This document shows, one piece after another, positions 40,451-47,218 of a DNA stretch of 47,218 nt. The number at the start of each line of letters is the position of its first letter. Position 1 is the stretch's first letter. The notes beneath the pieces were generated by a model. That model worked only from the letters and a program-made list of their open reading frames with translations, was not told the DNA's origin and did no database searches. This DNA is from Weissella fangxianensis (GTDB lineage: Bacteria; Bacillota; Bacilli; Lactobacillales; Lactobacillaceae). Where the stretch lies: contig NZ_JAMXDB010000012.1 of assembly GCF_024718545.1 (NCBI RefSeq), forward strand, positions 1-47,218. Direction: 5' to 3'. A program made the position numbers and the translations under genes.

Positions 40451-42568
40451 ATGAGGAATAACAAACAACATTCGTCACATAGTCATCATAATCACGGCGA
40501 CATGGATCACTCAAAACACGACCATAATGAAATGGAACATAGTCAGATGGATCACGGTAAGATGAATCATAGTGTGATGGATCACAGTGAAATGGATCAT
40601 AGTGCGATGGATCATGGCGCAATGGGAGGGCATGCCCACCACCATCACGGTAGCTTTAAGGAGATTTTCTTGAAGTCACTCCCATTAGGAATTGCAATCT
40701 TACTCATTACTCCTTTGATGGAGATTCAGTTGCCTTTCCAAATTATCTTTCCTTATGCAGACGTTGTAGCAGCTGTATTGGCAACAATTCTATACATTTT
40801 TGGCGGAAAACCATTCTTAATGGGTGCGAAAGATGAGTTTAATTCAAAAGCTCCAGGCATGATGTCCTTGATTACTTTGGGAATAACGGTTTCTTATGCC
40901 TATAGTGTTTACGCAGTGGCCGCTCGATATGTGACCGGAGAACATGTCATGGACTTCTTCTTTGAGTTTACAACGTTAATTTTAATCATGTTATTAGGAC
41001 ACTGGATTGAAATGAAGGCATTGGGTGAAGCAGGGGACGCGCAAAAATCATTGGCTGAGTTGGTGCCGAAAGATGCTCATGTTGTTTTAGAAGACGATTC
41101 GATTGAGATTCGTCCAGTTGCTGACTTGCAAGTAGGTGATTTGATTCGTGTTCAAGCCGGAGAAAATGTTCCAGCAGATGGAACGATCCAGCGTGGCGAA
41201 TCACGTGTAAACGAAGCGCTTGTGACTGGGGAATCGAAACCAATTGAAAAAAATCCTGGAGATGAGGTCATCGGTGGATCAACCAATGGTGGCGGAGTCC
41301 TCTATGTGGAAATAAAGCAGACGGGCGATAAGTCCTTCATTTCTCAGGTTCAGACATTAATCAGTCAAGCTCAAAGCCAACCTTCTCGAACAGAAAATCT
41401 TGCACAAAAAGTTGCAGGATGGCTCTTTTATATTGCGGTTATTGTAGCTCTTATTACCTTTGTCATATGGATGGTTATAGCTGATGTACCAACGGCAGTT
41501 ATTTTTACAGTCACCACATTAGTTATTGCTTGTCCGCATGCCCTGGGTCTGGCTATTCCATTGGTGACTGCTCGTAGTACCAGCTTAGGGGCCAGTCGGG
41601 GATTATTAGTGAAGGACCGGTACGCTTTGGAGTTGACTACAAACGCAGATGTTATGGTTTTAGATAAAACTGGAACTTTAACAACTGGTGAGTTTAAAGT
41701 ATTAGATGTTGAACTCCTTAATGATAAATATACGAAAGATGAAATCGTTGCCTTATTGTCAGGTATCGAAGGTGGATCTAGTCACCCTATCGCTCAGTCA
41801 ATTATTAGTTACGCAGAACAGCAAGAGATACGTCCAGTAAGTTTTGATTCGATTGATGTTATTTCTGGCGCTGGTGTAGAAGGTCAAGCTAACGGACATC
41901 GTTATCAATTAATCAGTCAAAAAGCATATGAACGTAATCTGGATATGGATATTCCAAAAGGAGCAACCCTCAGTGTCTTAGTAGAAAACGACGAAGCAAT
42001 CGGTGCTGTAGCTTTAGGGGACGAATTAAAACCGACAAGTAAAGCCTTAATACAAGCCCTTAAAAAGAACAAGATTCAGCCGATTATGGCAACGGGTGAC
42101 AATGAAAAAGCGGCTCAAGGGACTGCAGAAATTTTAGGTATTGATTATCTAGCTAATCAATCTCCTCAAGACAAATATGAATTAGTTGAAAAACTTAAAG
42201 CAGAAGAAAAGAAAGTTATCATGGTCGGTGACGGGGTCAACGATGCACCTTCTCTTGCATTAGCAGACGTTGGTATAGCTGTTGGTGCCGGAACTCAAGT
42301 AGCATTGGATTCAGCCGATGTCATCTTGACACAGTCAGACCCTGGCGACATTGAATCCTTTATCGAATTGGCTCAGAAGACCACACGTAAGATGAAAGAA
42401 AATCTTGTTTGGGGAGCAGGGTATAACTTTATCGCGATCCCAATAGCTGCAGGAATACTAGCACCAATTGGCATAACATTAAGTCCAGCAGTCGGTGCCG
42501 TCTTGATGTCACTTTCGACTGTAATTGTTGCCATCAATGCTGTGACATTGAAATTAGAGCCAAAATAA
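40451..42568 (+). CDS. copB: Copper/silver-exporting P1B-type ATPase
   Basis: A 705-residue P-type ATPase. The N-terminus (residues 4-58) is a His/Met-rich metal-binding tail with repeated MDHS units. Core motifs: TGES in the actuator domain, CPHALG in the sixth membrane helix (the CPH of the CopB class rather than the CPC of CopA), DKTGTLT phosphorylation site, SSHPIA, and GDGVNDAPS. It would expel copper or silver from the cytoplasm. AAGGAGG precedes ATG 40451. It follows copY-copZ by a 138-bp gap without a clear terminator. It is the intact effector of this copper cluster. Confidence 0.95.
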   Translation: MRNNKQHSSHSHHNHGDMDHSKHDHNEMEHSQMDHGKMNHSVMDHSEMDHSAMDHGAMGGHAHHHHGSFKEIFLKSLPLGIAILLITPLMEIQLPFQIIFPYADVVAAVLATILYIFGGKPFLMGAKDEFNSKAPGMMSLITLGITVSYAYSVYAVAARYVTGEHVMDFFFEFTTLILIMLLGHWIEMKALGEAGDAQKSLAELVPKDAHVVLEDDSIEIRPVADLQVGDLIRVQAGENVPADGTIQRGESRVNEALVTGESKPIEKNPGDEVIGGSTNGGGVLYVEIKQTGDKSFISQVQTLISQAQSQPSRTENLAQKVAGWLFYIAVIVALITFVIWMVIADVPTAVIFTVTTLVIACPHALGLAIPLVTARSTSLGASRGLLVKDRYALELTTNADVMVLDKTGTLTTGEFKVLDVELLNDKYTKDEIVALLSGIEGGSSHPIAQSIISYAEQQEIRPVSFDSIDVISGAGVEGQANGHRYQLISQKAYERNLDMDIPKGATLSVLVENDEAIGAVALGDELKPTSKALIQALKKNKIQPIMATGDNEKAAQGTAEILGIDYLANQSPQDKYELVEKLKAEEKKVIMVGDGVNDAPSLALADVGIAVGAGTQVALDSADVILTQSDPGDIESFIELAQKTTRKMKENLVWGAGYNFIAIPIAAGILAPIGITLSPAVGAVLMSLSTVIVAINAVTLKLEPK

Positions 42569-42633
42569 ACAGTTATTTGGCACATGAAATAATTGAATAA
42601 CCTTATCGTGTAAAAATACAATAGTTTCACAGG

Positions 42634-42680
42634 AAAGGAAGAGATGAAATAATTTAAAAAATCATCTCTTCCTTTTTGCT
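42634..42680 (+). terminator. Terminator after copB
   Basis: Perfect 14-bp stem AAAGGAAGAGATGA (42634-42647) with TCATCTCTTCCTTT (42662-42675), then T's. Confidence 0.9.
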
Positions 42681-42812
42681 CAGAAGTCAATAAATTGGAC
42701 TATTTTTATTCAGTTACTTAGGCAACATTTGAGATACGATTGCGATTATAAAAATTGATATACCAACCAATGGCTGCTTGGAAGACTGACATATTAGCCT
42801 CGATATCATCGA
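42677..42812 (-). mobile_element. IS3-family 3' remnant
   Basis: On the minus strand it reads FDDIEANMSVFQAAIGWYIN then a short tail to a stop and the terminus TGCTCAGAAGTC (42677-42688). It is inverted relative to the MITE-like copy at 37139-37254; the two bracket the copper cluster. The first 71 bases recur exactly at 45563-45633. Confidence 0.75.
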
Positions 42813-42938
42813 ATAACTAAATACAGAAAAATACAATAAATATTATCAAACTAGGGACTATACTAGAAAACATCAGTACATTCCTTAACTCAGGGTCTAT
42901 AATTACATAATCGCCCCTCGAAAAGACTATTAAAATAA

Positions 42939-42979
42939 CCCTCATTATCTAGTGACTAGATAATGGGGGCTGTTTTTTT
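42939..42979 (+). terminator. Strong terminator upstream of the recombinase gene
   Basis: A 14-bp stem CCCTCATTATCTAG (42939-42952) with CTAGATAATGGGGG (42956-42969), one G-T pair, then T7. No gene lies directly upstream, so it is probably left from a deleted gene or a small RNA. Confidence 0.85.
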
Positions 42980-43045
42980 GTTAAGTGATATAATAAACCA
43001 TAATAGAAGTTTAGAAATACGGCCCTGGTCATCAATAAATAAACA

Positions 43046-43077
43046 ATTTAATTAATTATTTATTTAATTAATTATTT
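43046..43077. repeat. Two perfect 16-bp tandem AT repeats
   Basis: ATTTAATTAATTATTT occurs twice head to tail (43046-43061, 43062-43077), 25 bp upstream of the recombinase start. It contains nested TTAATTAA palindromes and may be a recombinase or replication-protein site. Confidence 0.7.
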
Positions 43078-43102
43078 AATTTCAGAAAGGTATATATGAA
43101 TC

Positions 43103-43693
43103 ATGGTGCAACAAATTGTCCTACCCATCAAAGACTCCAACGTCTTAAAGATGGTACAAGATACACTTCTCGATAGTTTCCGTGCTGGTCGCCGAAATTA
43201 CACCGTTTTTCAAGTTGGTAAGGCCACGCTACTACGTGTGAGTGATGTCATGACATTGAAAAAATCAGATGTCTATAATCCAGACGGCTCTGTCAAAAAT
43301 ACAGCCTTTATTCATGATAAAAAGACCGGTAAAGCAAACACGTTATATTTAAAGCCTGTTCAGCAAGACTTGTTGCAATATCATGATTGGCTGGTCCAAG
43401 AAAATATCAATTCTGAGTGGTTATTCCCCTCGATAGCCCATCATGATCGCCATATCACCGAGAAACAGTTTTATAAAGTGATGGCGCGTGTTGGTGATCT
43501 ACTAGGTATCAACTATTTAGGCACGCACGCCATGCGTAAAACAGGCGCTTACCGTGTCTATACACAGTCAAATTACAATATTGGTTTAGTCATGCACTTA
43601 TTGAATTACTCAAGCGAAGCCATGACACTGGCTTACCTTGGTTTAGATCAAGCCAGCCGTGAGACTATGTTGAATCAAATTGATTTTGGTTAA
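43103..43693 (+). CDS. Tyrosine recombinase (plasmid resolvase type)
   Basis: A 196-residue site-specific recombinase containing essentially the catalytic domain. Visible residues: Arg in LLRVSDVMTLKKSDV, Lys in HDKKTGKANTLYL, HxxR in THAMRKTGAY, and the nucleophile Tyr in LAYLGLD. The second conserved His/Trp position (LGHSS in relatives) is LNYSS here. Small integrases of this kind are common on Lactobacillus plasmids next to replication genes and probably resolve multimers. AAAGG lies upstream of ATG 43103. No replication gene is present nearby, suggesting plasmid DNA fused into a larger replicon. Confidence 0.85.
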   Translation: MVQQIVLPIKDSNVLKMVQDTLLDSFRAGRRNYTVFQVGKATLLRVSDVMTLKKSDVYNPDGSVKNTAFIHDKKTGKANTLYLKPVQQDLLQYHDWLVQENINSEWLFPSIAHHDRHITEKQFYKVMARVGDLLGINYLGTHAMRKTGAYRVYTQSNYNIGLVMHLLNYSSEAMTLAYLGLDQASRETMLNQIDFG

Positions 43694-43698
43694 ACTCA

Positions 43699-43736
43699 TT
43701 AGCTATAACTACAGTTATAGTTGTAGTTATAGCTAA
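43699..43736. terminator. 15-bp hairpin after the recombinase gene
   Basis: TTAGCTATAACTACA (43699-43713) pairs perfectly with 43722-43736, 8-base loop. It is followed by GGTTTTATAG, so termination would be weak; it could also be a recombination site. Confidence 0.6.
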
Positions 43737-43850
43737 GGTTTTATAGCTAAAAAGCATAGATCATTAGACTCAAGCAATACTTTAGTGACTTATCAACCTG
43801 AACTTTACTATGCTCTGTATTAAAAACTATAAATGGTGGGAATTTAGCAT

Positions 43851-44177
43851 ATGCAAATAGGTGAAAAAATAAAAATTATTCGTGAAAACAAAAAGATGTC
43901 ACAAGAAAACATGGCTAAAAGTTTACACGTATCATATCAAGCGGTATCTAATTGGGAACGTGGGAAAAGTTATTCCGATATCTCTAATATTATTATGATT
44001 TCAGATTTATACAGTATTTCATTGGATGAACTGATTAGGGAAGATAAAAACTATAAAGACATATTACTTGAAAAGAAAATATTAGGCATCGCAGATACTA
44101 TACTTAATGTTATTTTCCTATTGTGCGCCGTAATGATAGTAATTTACATGATGAGACTCCTCTCTGACTATCTTTAA
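43851..44177 (+). CDS. XRE-family regulator with a C-terminal membrane helix
   Basis: A 108-residue protein: an N-terminal HTH_3 domain (MSQENMAKSLHVSYQAVSNW then ERGKSYSD) and a C-terminal hydrophobic segment near 82-104 (LNVIFLLCAVMIVIYMMRLL). Such membrane-tethered Xre proteins often answer envelope or small-peptide signals, but no partner gene is adjacent. The ribosome binding site is weak (GGTGGG at 43834-43839, 11 bases upstream). Convergent with dhaT across a terminator. Confidence 0.8.
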   Translation: MQIGEKIKIIRENKKMSQENMAKSLHVSYQAVSNWERGKSYSDISNIIMISDLYSISLDELIREDKNYKDILLEKKILGIADTILNVIFLLCAVMIVIYMMRLLSDYL

Positions 44178-44196
44178 GTATACGCACAAACACTAA

Positions 44197-44223
44197 AAAA
44201 GCCGTCGAAATTCGGCGGCTTTT
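44197..44223. terminator. Bidirectional terminator between the XRE and dhaT genes
   Basis: AAAAGCCGTCGAA pairs with TTCGGCGGCTTTT (44197-44223), one G-T pair, between convergent genes. Confidence 0.85.
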
Positions 44224-44240
44224 CATCATATTACGTTAAA

Positions 44241-45413
44241 TTATTCAGCGTCGTAGGCAGCTTGGAAAATCTTGATGATATCTTCCTTTGTCCCCTTACG
44301 AGGGTTAGAGAAAGCGTTCCCATCCTTCAAGGCATTTTCAGCCATCAATTCAAAGTCTTCTGGCTTAGCACCAATTTCTTTGATTGAGTGAGGAATACCA
44401 ACGTCTTCGGATAATTGCTTCATGGCCTTGATGGCTAATTCGGCAGCATCCCGCGTTGATAGGCCTTCAGTGTTTTCACCCATGATTTCAGCCAATTGGG
44501 CGAAACGATCTGGGCAAGCAATGATGTTATATTCTTCAACGTAAGGTAGAAGTAAGGCACAGCAAACACCATGAGGTGCGTCGTATTGACCACCGAGTTG
44601 GTGAGCCATGGCATGAACGTAACCCAAGTTGGCGTTGTTGAAGGCCATCCCGGCTAACATTTCAGCTTCGACCATCTTAGTCCGAGCGTCCAAGTTGTGG
44701 CCGTTAGCAACGGCTTCACGAAGGGAAGTTTCAATCAACTTGATAGCTTCCACACATTGTGAGTCGGTGATAGGGTTGTGGTCAACGGAAACGTAAGGTT
44801 CAACGGCTTGAACGAAGGCATCCATCCCAGTAGCTGCGGTTAAGCCCTTAGGCACATCGAGCATCAGAGTTGGGTCGTTGAATGAAACCAACGGAATGTT
44901 CCGCCATGAAACAACCACGAACTTCAAGTGGGTTTCTTCATTCGTGATAACCGCGTGACGGGTTAATTCAGAACCAGTACCGGCCGTCGTGTTAACGGCG
45001 ATTAATGGTGGCAAAGCCTTGTCGAGTGTTTCAATCCCAGCCAACTTGGTAATGTCGTCGCCATTAGTTAAAATAATGCCGGCACCTTTACCAGTATCGT
45101 GAGCAGAACCCCCACCAACAGTGATGATGGAGTCCGCACCGGATTCTTCGTAAAGTTTCTTAACTTCTTTGATGCTACGAATCTTAGGGTTGGGTTCAAC
45201 GTTGTTATAAACAATGTAGTCCACACCAGCAGCCTTTAAAGAATCCAAAGTCTGTTCCACGGCGCCGTCCTTTAAACCTTCAAGGAACTTATCCGTGACG
45301 ATAACGGGCTTTTTCATCCCTAACATCTTTGCTCGATCACCAATCTTACTAATGACACCAGGGCCAAAGAAATTGACGCTGGGCATCAGAAAGTCATAAC
45401 TACGTTCAGCCAT
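44241..45413 (-). CDS. dhaT: 1,3-propanediol dehydrogenase, iron-dependent alcohol dehydrogenase
   Basis: Group III iron-containing dehydrogenase of 390 residues, reducing 3-hydroxypropionaldehyde to 1,3-propanediol and reoxidising NADH during glycerol use. NAD-binding GGGSAHDTGKG near residue 97, conserved NTTAGTGSELTRHAVI, and metal ligands in GMDAFVQAVE, YVHAMAHQLGG and DAPHGVCC. From memory it is nearly identical to Limosilactobacillus reuteri and L. brevis DhaT. I chose ATG 45413 (AAGAAGG upstream) over an in-frame extension to 45449. Codon use is noticeably richer in G and C than its neighbours, and it stands alone between a 71-bp repeat and a recombinase, without glycerol dehydratase genes. 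Recent transfer is likely. Confidence 0.92.
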   Translation of the reverse strand: MAERSYDFLMPSVNFFGPGVISKIGDRAKMLGMKKPVIVTDKFLEGLKDGAVEQTLDSLKAAGVDYIVYNNVEPNPKIRSIKEVKKLYEESGADSIITVGGGSAHDTGKGAGIILTNGDDITKLAGIETLDKALPPLIAVNTTAGTGSELTRHAVITNEETHLKFVVVSWRNIPLVSFNDPTLMLDVPKGLTAATGMDAFVQAVEPYVSVDHNPITDSQCVEAIKLIETSLREAVANGHNLDARTKMVEAEMLAGMAFNNANLGYVHAMAHQLGGQYDAPHGVCCALLLPYVEEYNIIACPDRFAQLAEIMGENTEGLSTRDAAELAIKAMKQLSEDVGIPHSIKEIGAKPEDFELMAENALKDGNAFSNPRKGTKEDIIKIFQAAYDAE

Positions 45414-45562
45414 TATATAAATACCTTCTTTCGGAAGTTTTGAAAACAATTGTTACTAATTTCACAAAGTAATTATAACTAATAAATTTACAGTTTGCAA
45501 TCGTTTTTGGGTAAAAGTCCCTTAATTGTGCAATAAAGTGCTAATTTGTCGGCGGTTTAAAC

Positions 45563-45633
45563 TGCTCAGAAGTCAATAAATTGGACTATTTTTATTCAGT
45601 TACTTAGGCAACATTTGAGATACGATTGCGATT
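45563..45633 (-). mobile_element. 71-bp IS3-family terminal fragment
   Basis: Identical over 71 bases to 42677-42747 and in the same orientation, then abruptly unrelated. It starts with the IS terminus TGCTCAGAAGTC. The two copies are direct repeats around the recombinase-XRE-dhaT block. Confidence 0.8.
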
Positions 45634-45652
45634 GGGTATAAATAAAATAATT

Positions 45653-45696
45653 CAGGCACATGAATCATTCGAAAGAGTGAATTATGTGTCTGTTTT
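45653..45696 (+). terminator. Terminator-like hairpin
   Basis: CAGGCACAT pairs with ATGTGTCTG with an inner CATTC/GAGTG helix, then TTTT. Confidence 0.5.
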
Positions 45697-45816
45697 AATA
45701 AGATTTGATATTTCTGTGGTAAGGCTTATATTAAAGGTGTATGACACAACCAGAGACGATTGACACCTTAATTAGGCCCATGAGTTTCAATTTTGAACGT
45801 AAAGGGGAAATTCATA

Positions 45817-46722
45817 ATGAAAGTGACACAAGCAGTACTAGACGATATTAAACGCACAACAGATCAGTGGCGCGCTTCAGATGAGAAATGAGATGCAGGA
45901 CTACCAACGGAGTTTCCGGATGTCAAACGATATGACAACATCAGTTATGGTCCAGCTGGTGAAGAAAATTTGTTAGATGTTTATACACCTAAAGATGTGA
46001 CACAAAGTGTGCCTACCATTATCGATATTCATGGTGGGGGGAACGTATACGGGTCCAAAGAGCTTTATCAGCATTACTGCCTTGGTTGGGCGAGACATGG
46101 ATTTGGCGTTGTTAATTTCAATTATCGGCTGGCACCTCAATCCATTTTTCCAGGCGCACTGAAAGATACGGCACTCGTCGCAAAATGGGTTGCTGATCAC
46201 GGGCAAGACTATCATTTAGATACAAATAATGTTTTCATCATTGGCGATAGTGCGGGTGGCACGCTCGCCTATCAGTATTTGACAGCATATGCGAATCCTA
46301 AATATCGTAAGGCGCTGGGATTAGTCTCTAGTGGGCAACTTGTTGTCCGAGGTGGAGCACTGAATAGTGGCTTTTATTTTGTAAAACGTCCTGGTGCCAT
46401 AACACCGGAAAGTTTGATGAGCACCTATTTTACACCAGAAATGATGCAGAAATATGATCAGGAACTGCATACAGAAAACTATGTGACGCCTGATTTTCCA
46501 CCAGTTTTTGTACTGACCGCCAATCATGACTTTTTACATGATGAGGGCGTGCGCTTTGATCAATTTCTATTGGACCATCACCTAGCACATCGATTTGCCA
46601 GTTTCGGTACGGAAAGTGATCCGCGCGAACACGTTTTTCAATTGAATCAACGTGATGCCGTGGCAGCTAAAGCTAATCAGCAACGGGGAGAATTTTTCAG
46701 AAGTTTGTTTGTAGAAAAATAA
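45817..46722 (+). pseudogene. Alpha/beta-hydrolase (HSL-type esterase) with an early stop codon
   Basis: From ATG 45817 (AAAGGGG upstream) the frame reads MKVTQAVLDDIKRTTDQWRA and meets a TGA at 45889-45891 (codon 25), then stays open to TAA 46720-46722, 301 codons in total. The body is a hormone-sensitive-lipase-type esterase: oxyanion motif IDIHGGGNVYG, nucleophile GDSAGGTLA, Asp in NHDFLHDEG and His in REHVFQ, so the catalytic triad is intact. Internal starts after the stop lack a good ribosome binding site. Role in the family: hydrolysis of short-chain esters. One base separates it from an intact gene, so a sequencing error is possible. Confidence 0.85.
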
Positions 46723-46749
46723 GGTGATCCTCGAAAATTAAGTAAACAA

Positions 46750-46785
46750 AAAGACCGGGATTATTGCACTCCCCGGTCTTTATTT
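46750..46785. terminator. Bidirectional terminator
   Basis: AAAGACCGGG (46750-46759) pairs with CCCGGTCTTT (46772-46781), between the plus-strand esterase and the minus-strand fragment. Confidence 0.9.
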
Positions 46786-46794
46786 ATATGAACA

Positions 46795-46986
46795 TTACTC
46801 AGCAATTGCTTGAAAGAAAAGTACGGTACCCCAAGTTTCACCTTTAATTAAGTTCTTGGCAAATTTAGCAGCGGCATCCAAATCGTTATCAGGGGTTACT
46901 TTGAATTCAAGTTTCATACCGGTTTTTTTAACGAATTCGTATTTGAAATCGCCTTCATATTCTGTCAAAAGCTTAATAGATTGAAG
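46795..46986 (-). pseudogene. 5'-truncated hypothetical gene
   Basis: On the minus strand a frame reads LQSIKLLTEYEGDFKYEFVK then KTGMKLEFKVTPDNDLDAAA and ends VLFFQAIAE with TAA at 46795-46797. It is preceded by a stop at about 46987 and has no ATG or ribosome binding site. Composition is clearly coding-like and the last terminator faces it, so it is the C-terminal remnant of a small conserved protein. Family not recognised. The break lies about 100 bp from the terminal IS copy. Confidence 0.6.
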
Positions 46987-47092
46987 TCAATATTTGAGAC
47001 AGATTTTCTTCTGCCCTGTAAATCTAGCATAAGAGCACCTTACTTAATGTCACTGTTCACCACGTGAATGTCTATCTAAAAAAAAGAAGGAA

Positions 47093-47218
47093 TGAACTGA
47101 ACCCCAAAAATTGGAGAGAAGTTTAAGCAACTAGCTGGTCGGAAAGATTTCGGTATTGAACCGGAGTTTTTCCGGCCAGTTTTGTTTTAATCCGTTTATT
47201 ATTGTAGTAATAGATATA
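47093..47218 (-). mobile_element. IS3-family element, right terminal part (right window edge)
   Basis: Inverted copy of the sequence at 1-123. On the minus strand 47123-47218 encodes the same 30 C-terminal transposase residues plus one more (stop 47123-47125), and the terminus begins TGAACTGAACCCC at 47093. The rest of the element lies outside the window. Confidence 0.85.

Noticed and set aside
40419..40622. Minus-strand frame rich in His, Asp, Pro and Ser opposite the CopB N-terminus
   Set aside because: It is the shadow of the MDHS repeats of copB; no ribosome binding site.

Overview
The window is AT-rich, low-GC Gram-positive DNA of the lactic acid bacterium type, most likely Lactobacillaceae (a Leuconostoc, Weissella or heterofermentative Lactobacillus relative). 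Evidence: PTS sucrose and trehalose operons with a GH65 phosphorylase and beta-phosphoglucomutase, an R-specific short-chain alcohol dehydrogenase close to the Lactobacillus kefiri enzyme as I remember it, a DhaT-type 1,3-propanediol dehydrogenase close to the Limosilactobacillus reuteri one as I remember it, catabolite-response (cre) elements, strong AGGAGG ribosome binding sites, and plasmid genes typical of lactobacilli. Species cannot be fixed from sequence alone. Both ends are the same IS3-family terminus in inverted orientation, so the window is probably a contig or segment bounded by IS copies.

Region 1 (1-10.9 kb), sugar use. A divergent sucrose locus: scrA on the minus strand (broken by two in-frame stops), then scrB and scrR on the plus strand, with two ScrR-type operators and a cre between them. 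Next is a trehalose operon: GntR regulator, EIIA, EIIBC, GH65 phosphorylase, beta-phosphoglucomutase, preceded by a twice-repeated operator and a consensus cre.

Region 2 (11-27 kb), mixed chromosomal-style cargo. An APC amino-acid permease with a universal stress protein, a fumarate-reductase-like flavoprotein, an SDR, a zinc alcohol dehydrogenase with a membrane protein and a VOC protein, a fused betaine-type permease/binding protein without its ATPase, a PLD-nuclease/AAA+ protein of unknown role, DoxX, a frameshifted AEC transporter, a GNAT remnant, and a thiamine transporter under a TPP riboswitch.

Region 3 (27-35 kb), mobilizable plasmid-like module. A small XRE regulator, a long gene-free stretch of about 640 nt packed with hairpins (candidate large structured RNA), small plasmid proteins including an SSB-like one, three 23-bp repeats plus a GC hairpin (candidate oriT or iterons), a small DNA-binding-like protein, a nuclease, a relaxase cut by a stop codon, and a small holin-like toxin with a probable antisense RNA.

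Region 4 (35.6-47.2 kb), IS-rich accessory DNA. An IS256-family element, a MITE-like IS remnant, a copper resistance cluster (YdhK-type proteins, DUF305, copY, a CopZ-like chaperone, copB) between inverted IS remnants, then a 71-bp direct repeat bracketing a tyrosine recombinase, an XRE regulator and dhaT, and finally an esterase gene with a stop codon and a truncated gene next to the terminal IS.

At least eight genes carry stops, frameshifts or deletions while the large catabolic genes are intact, so the segment is either decaying or carries sequence errors. The main unexplained items are the structured non-coding stretch near 27.7-28.34 kb, the PLD/AAA+ gene at 20.3-22.5 kb, and the YdhK-LysM-YdhK fusion at 37.5-38.8 kb.
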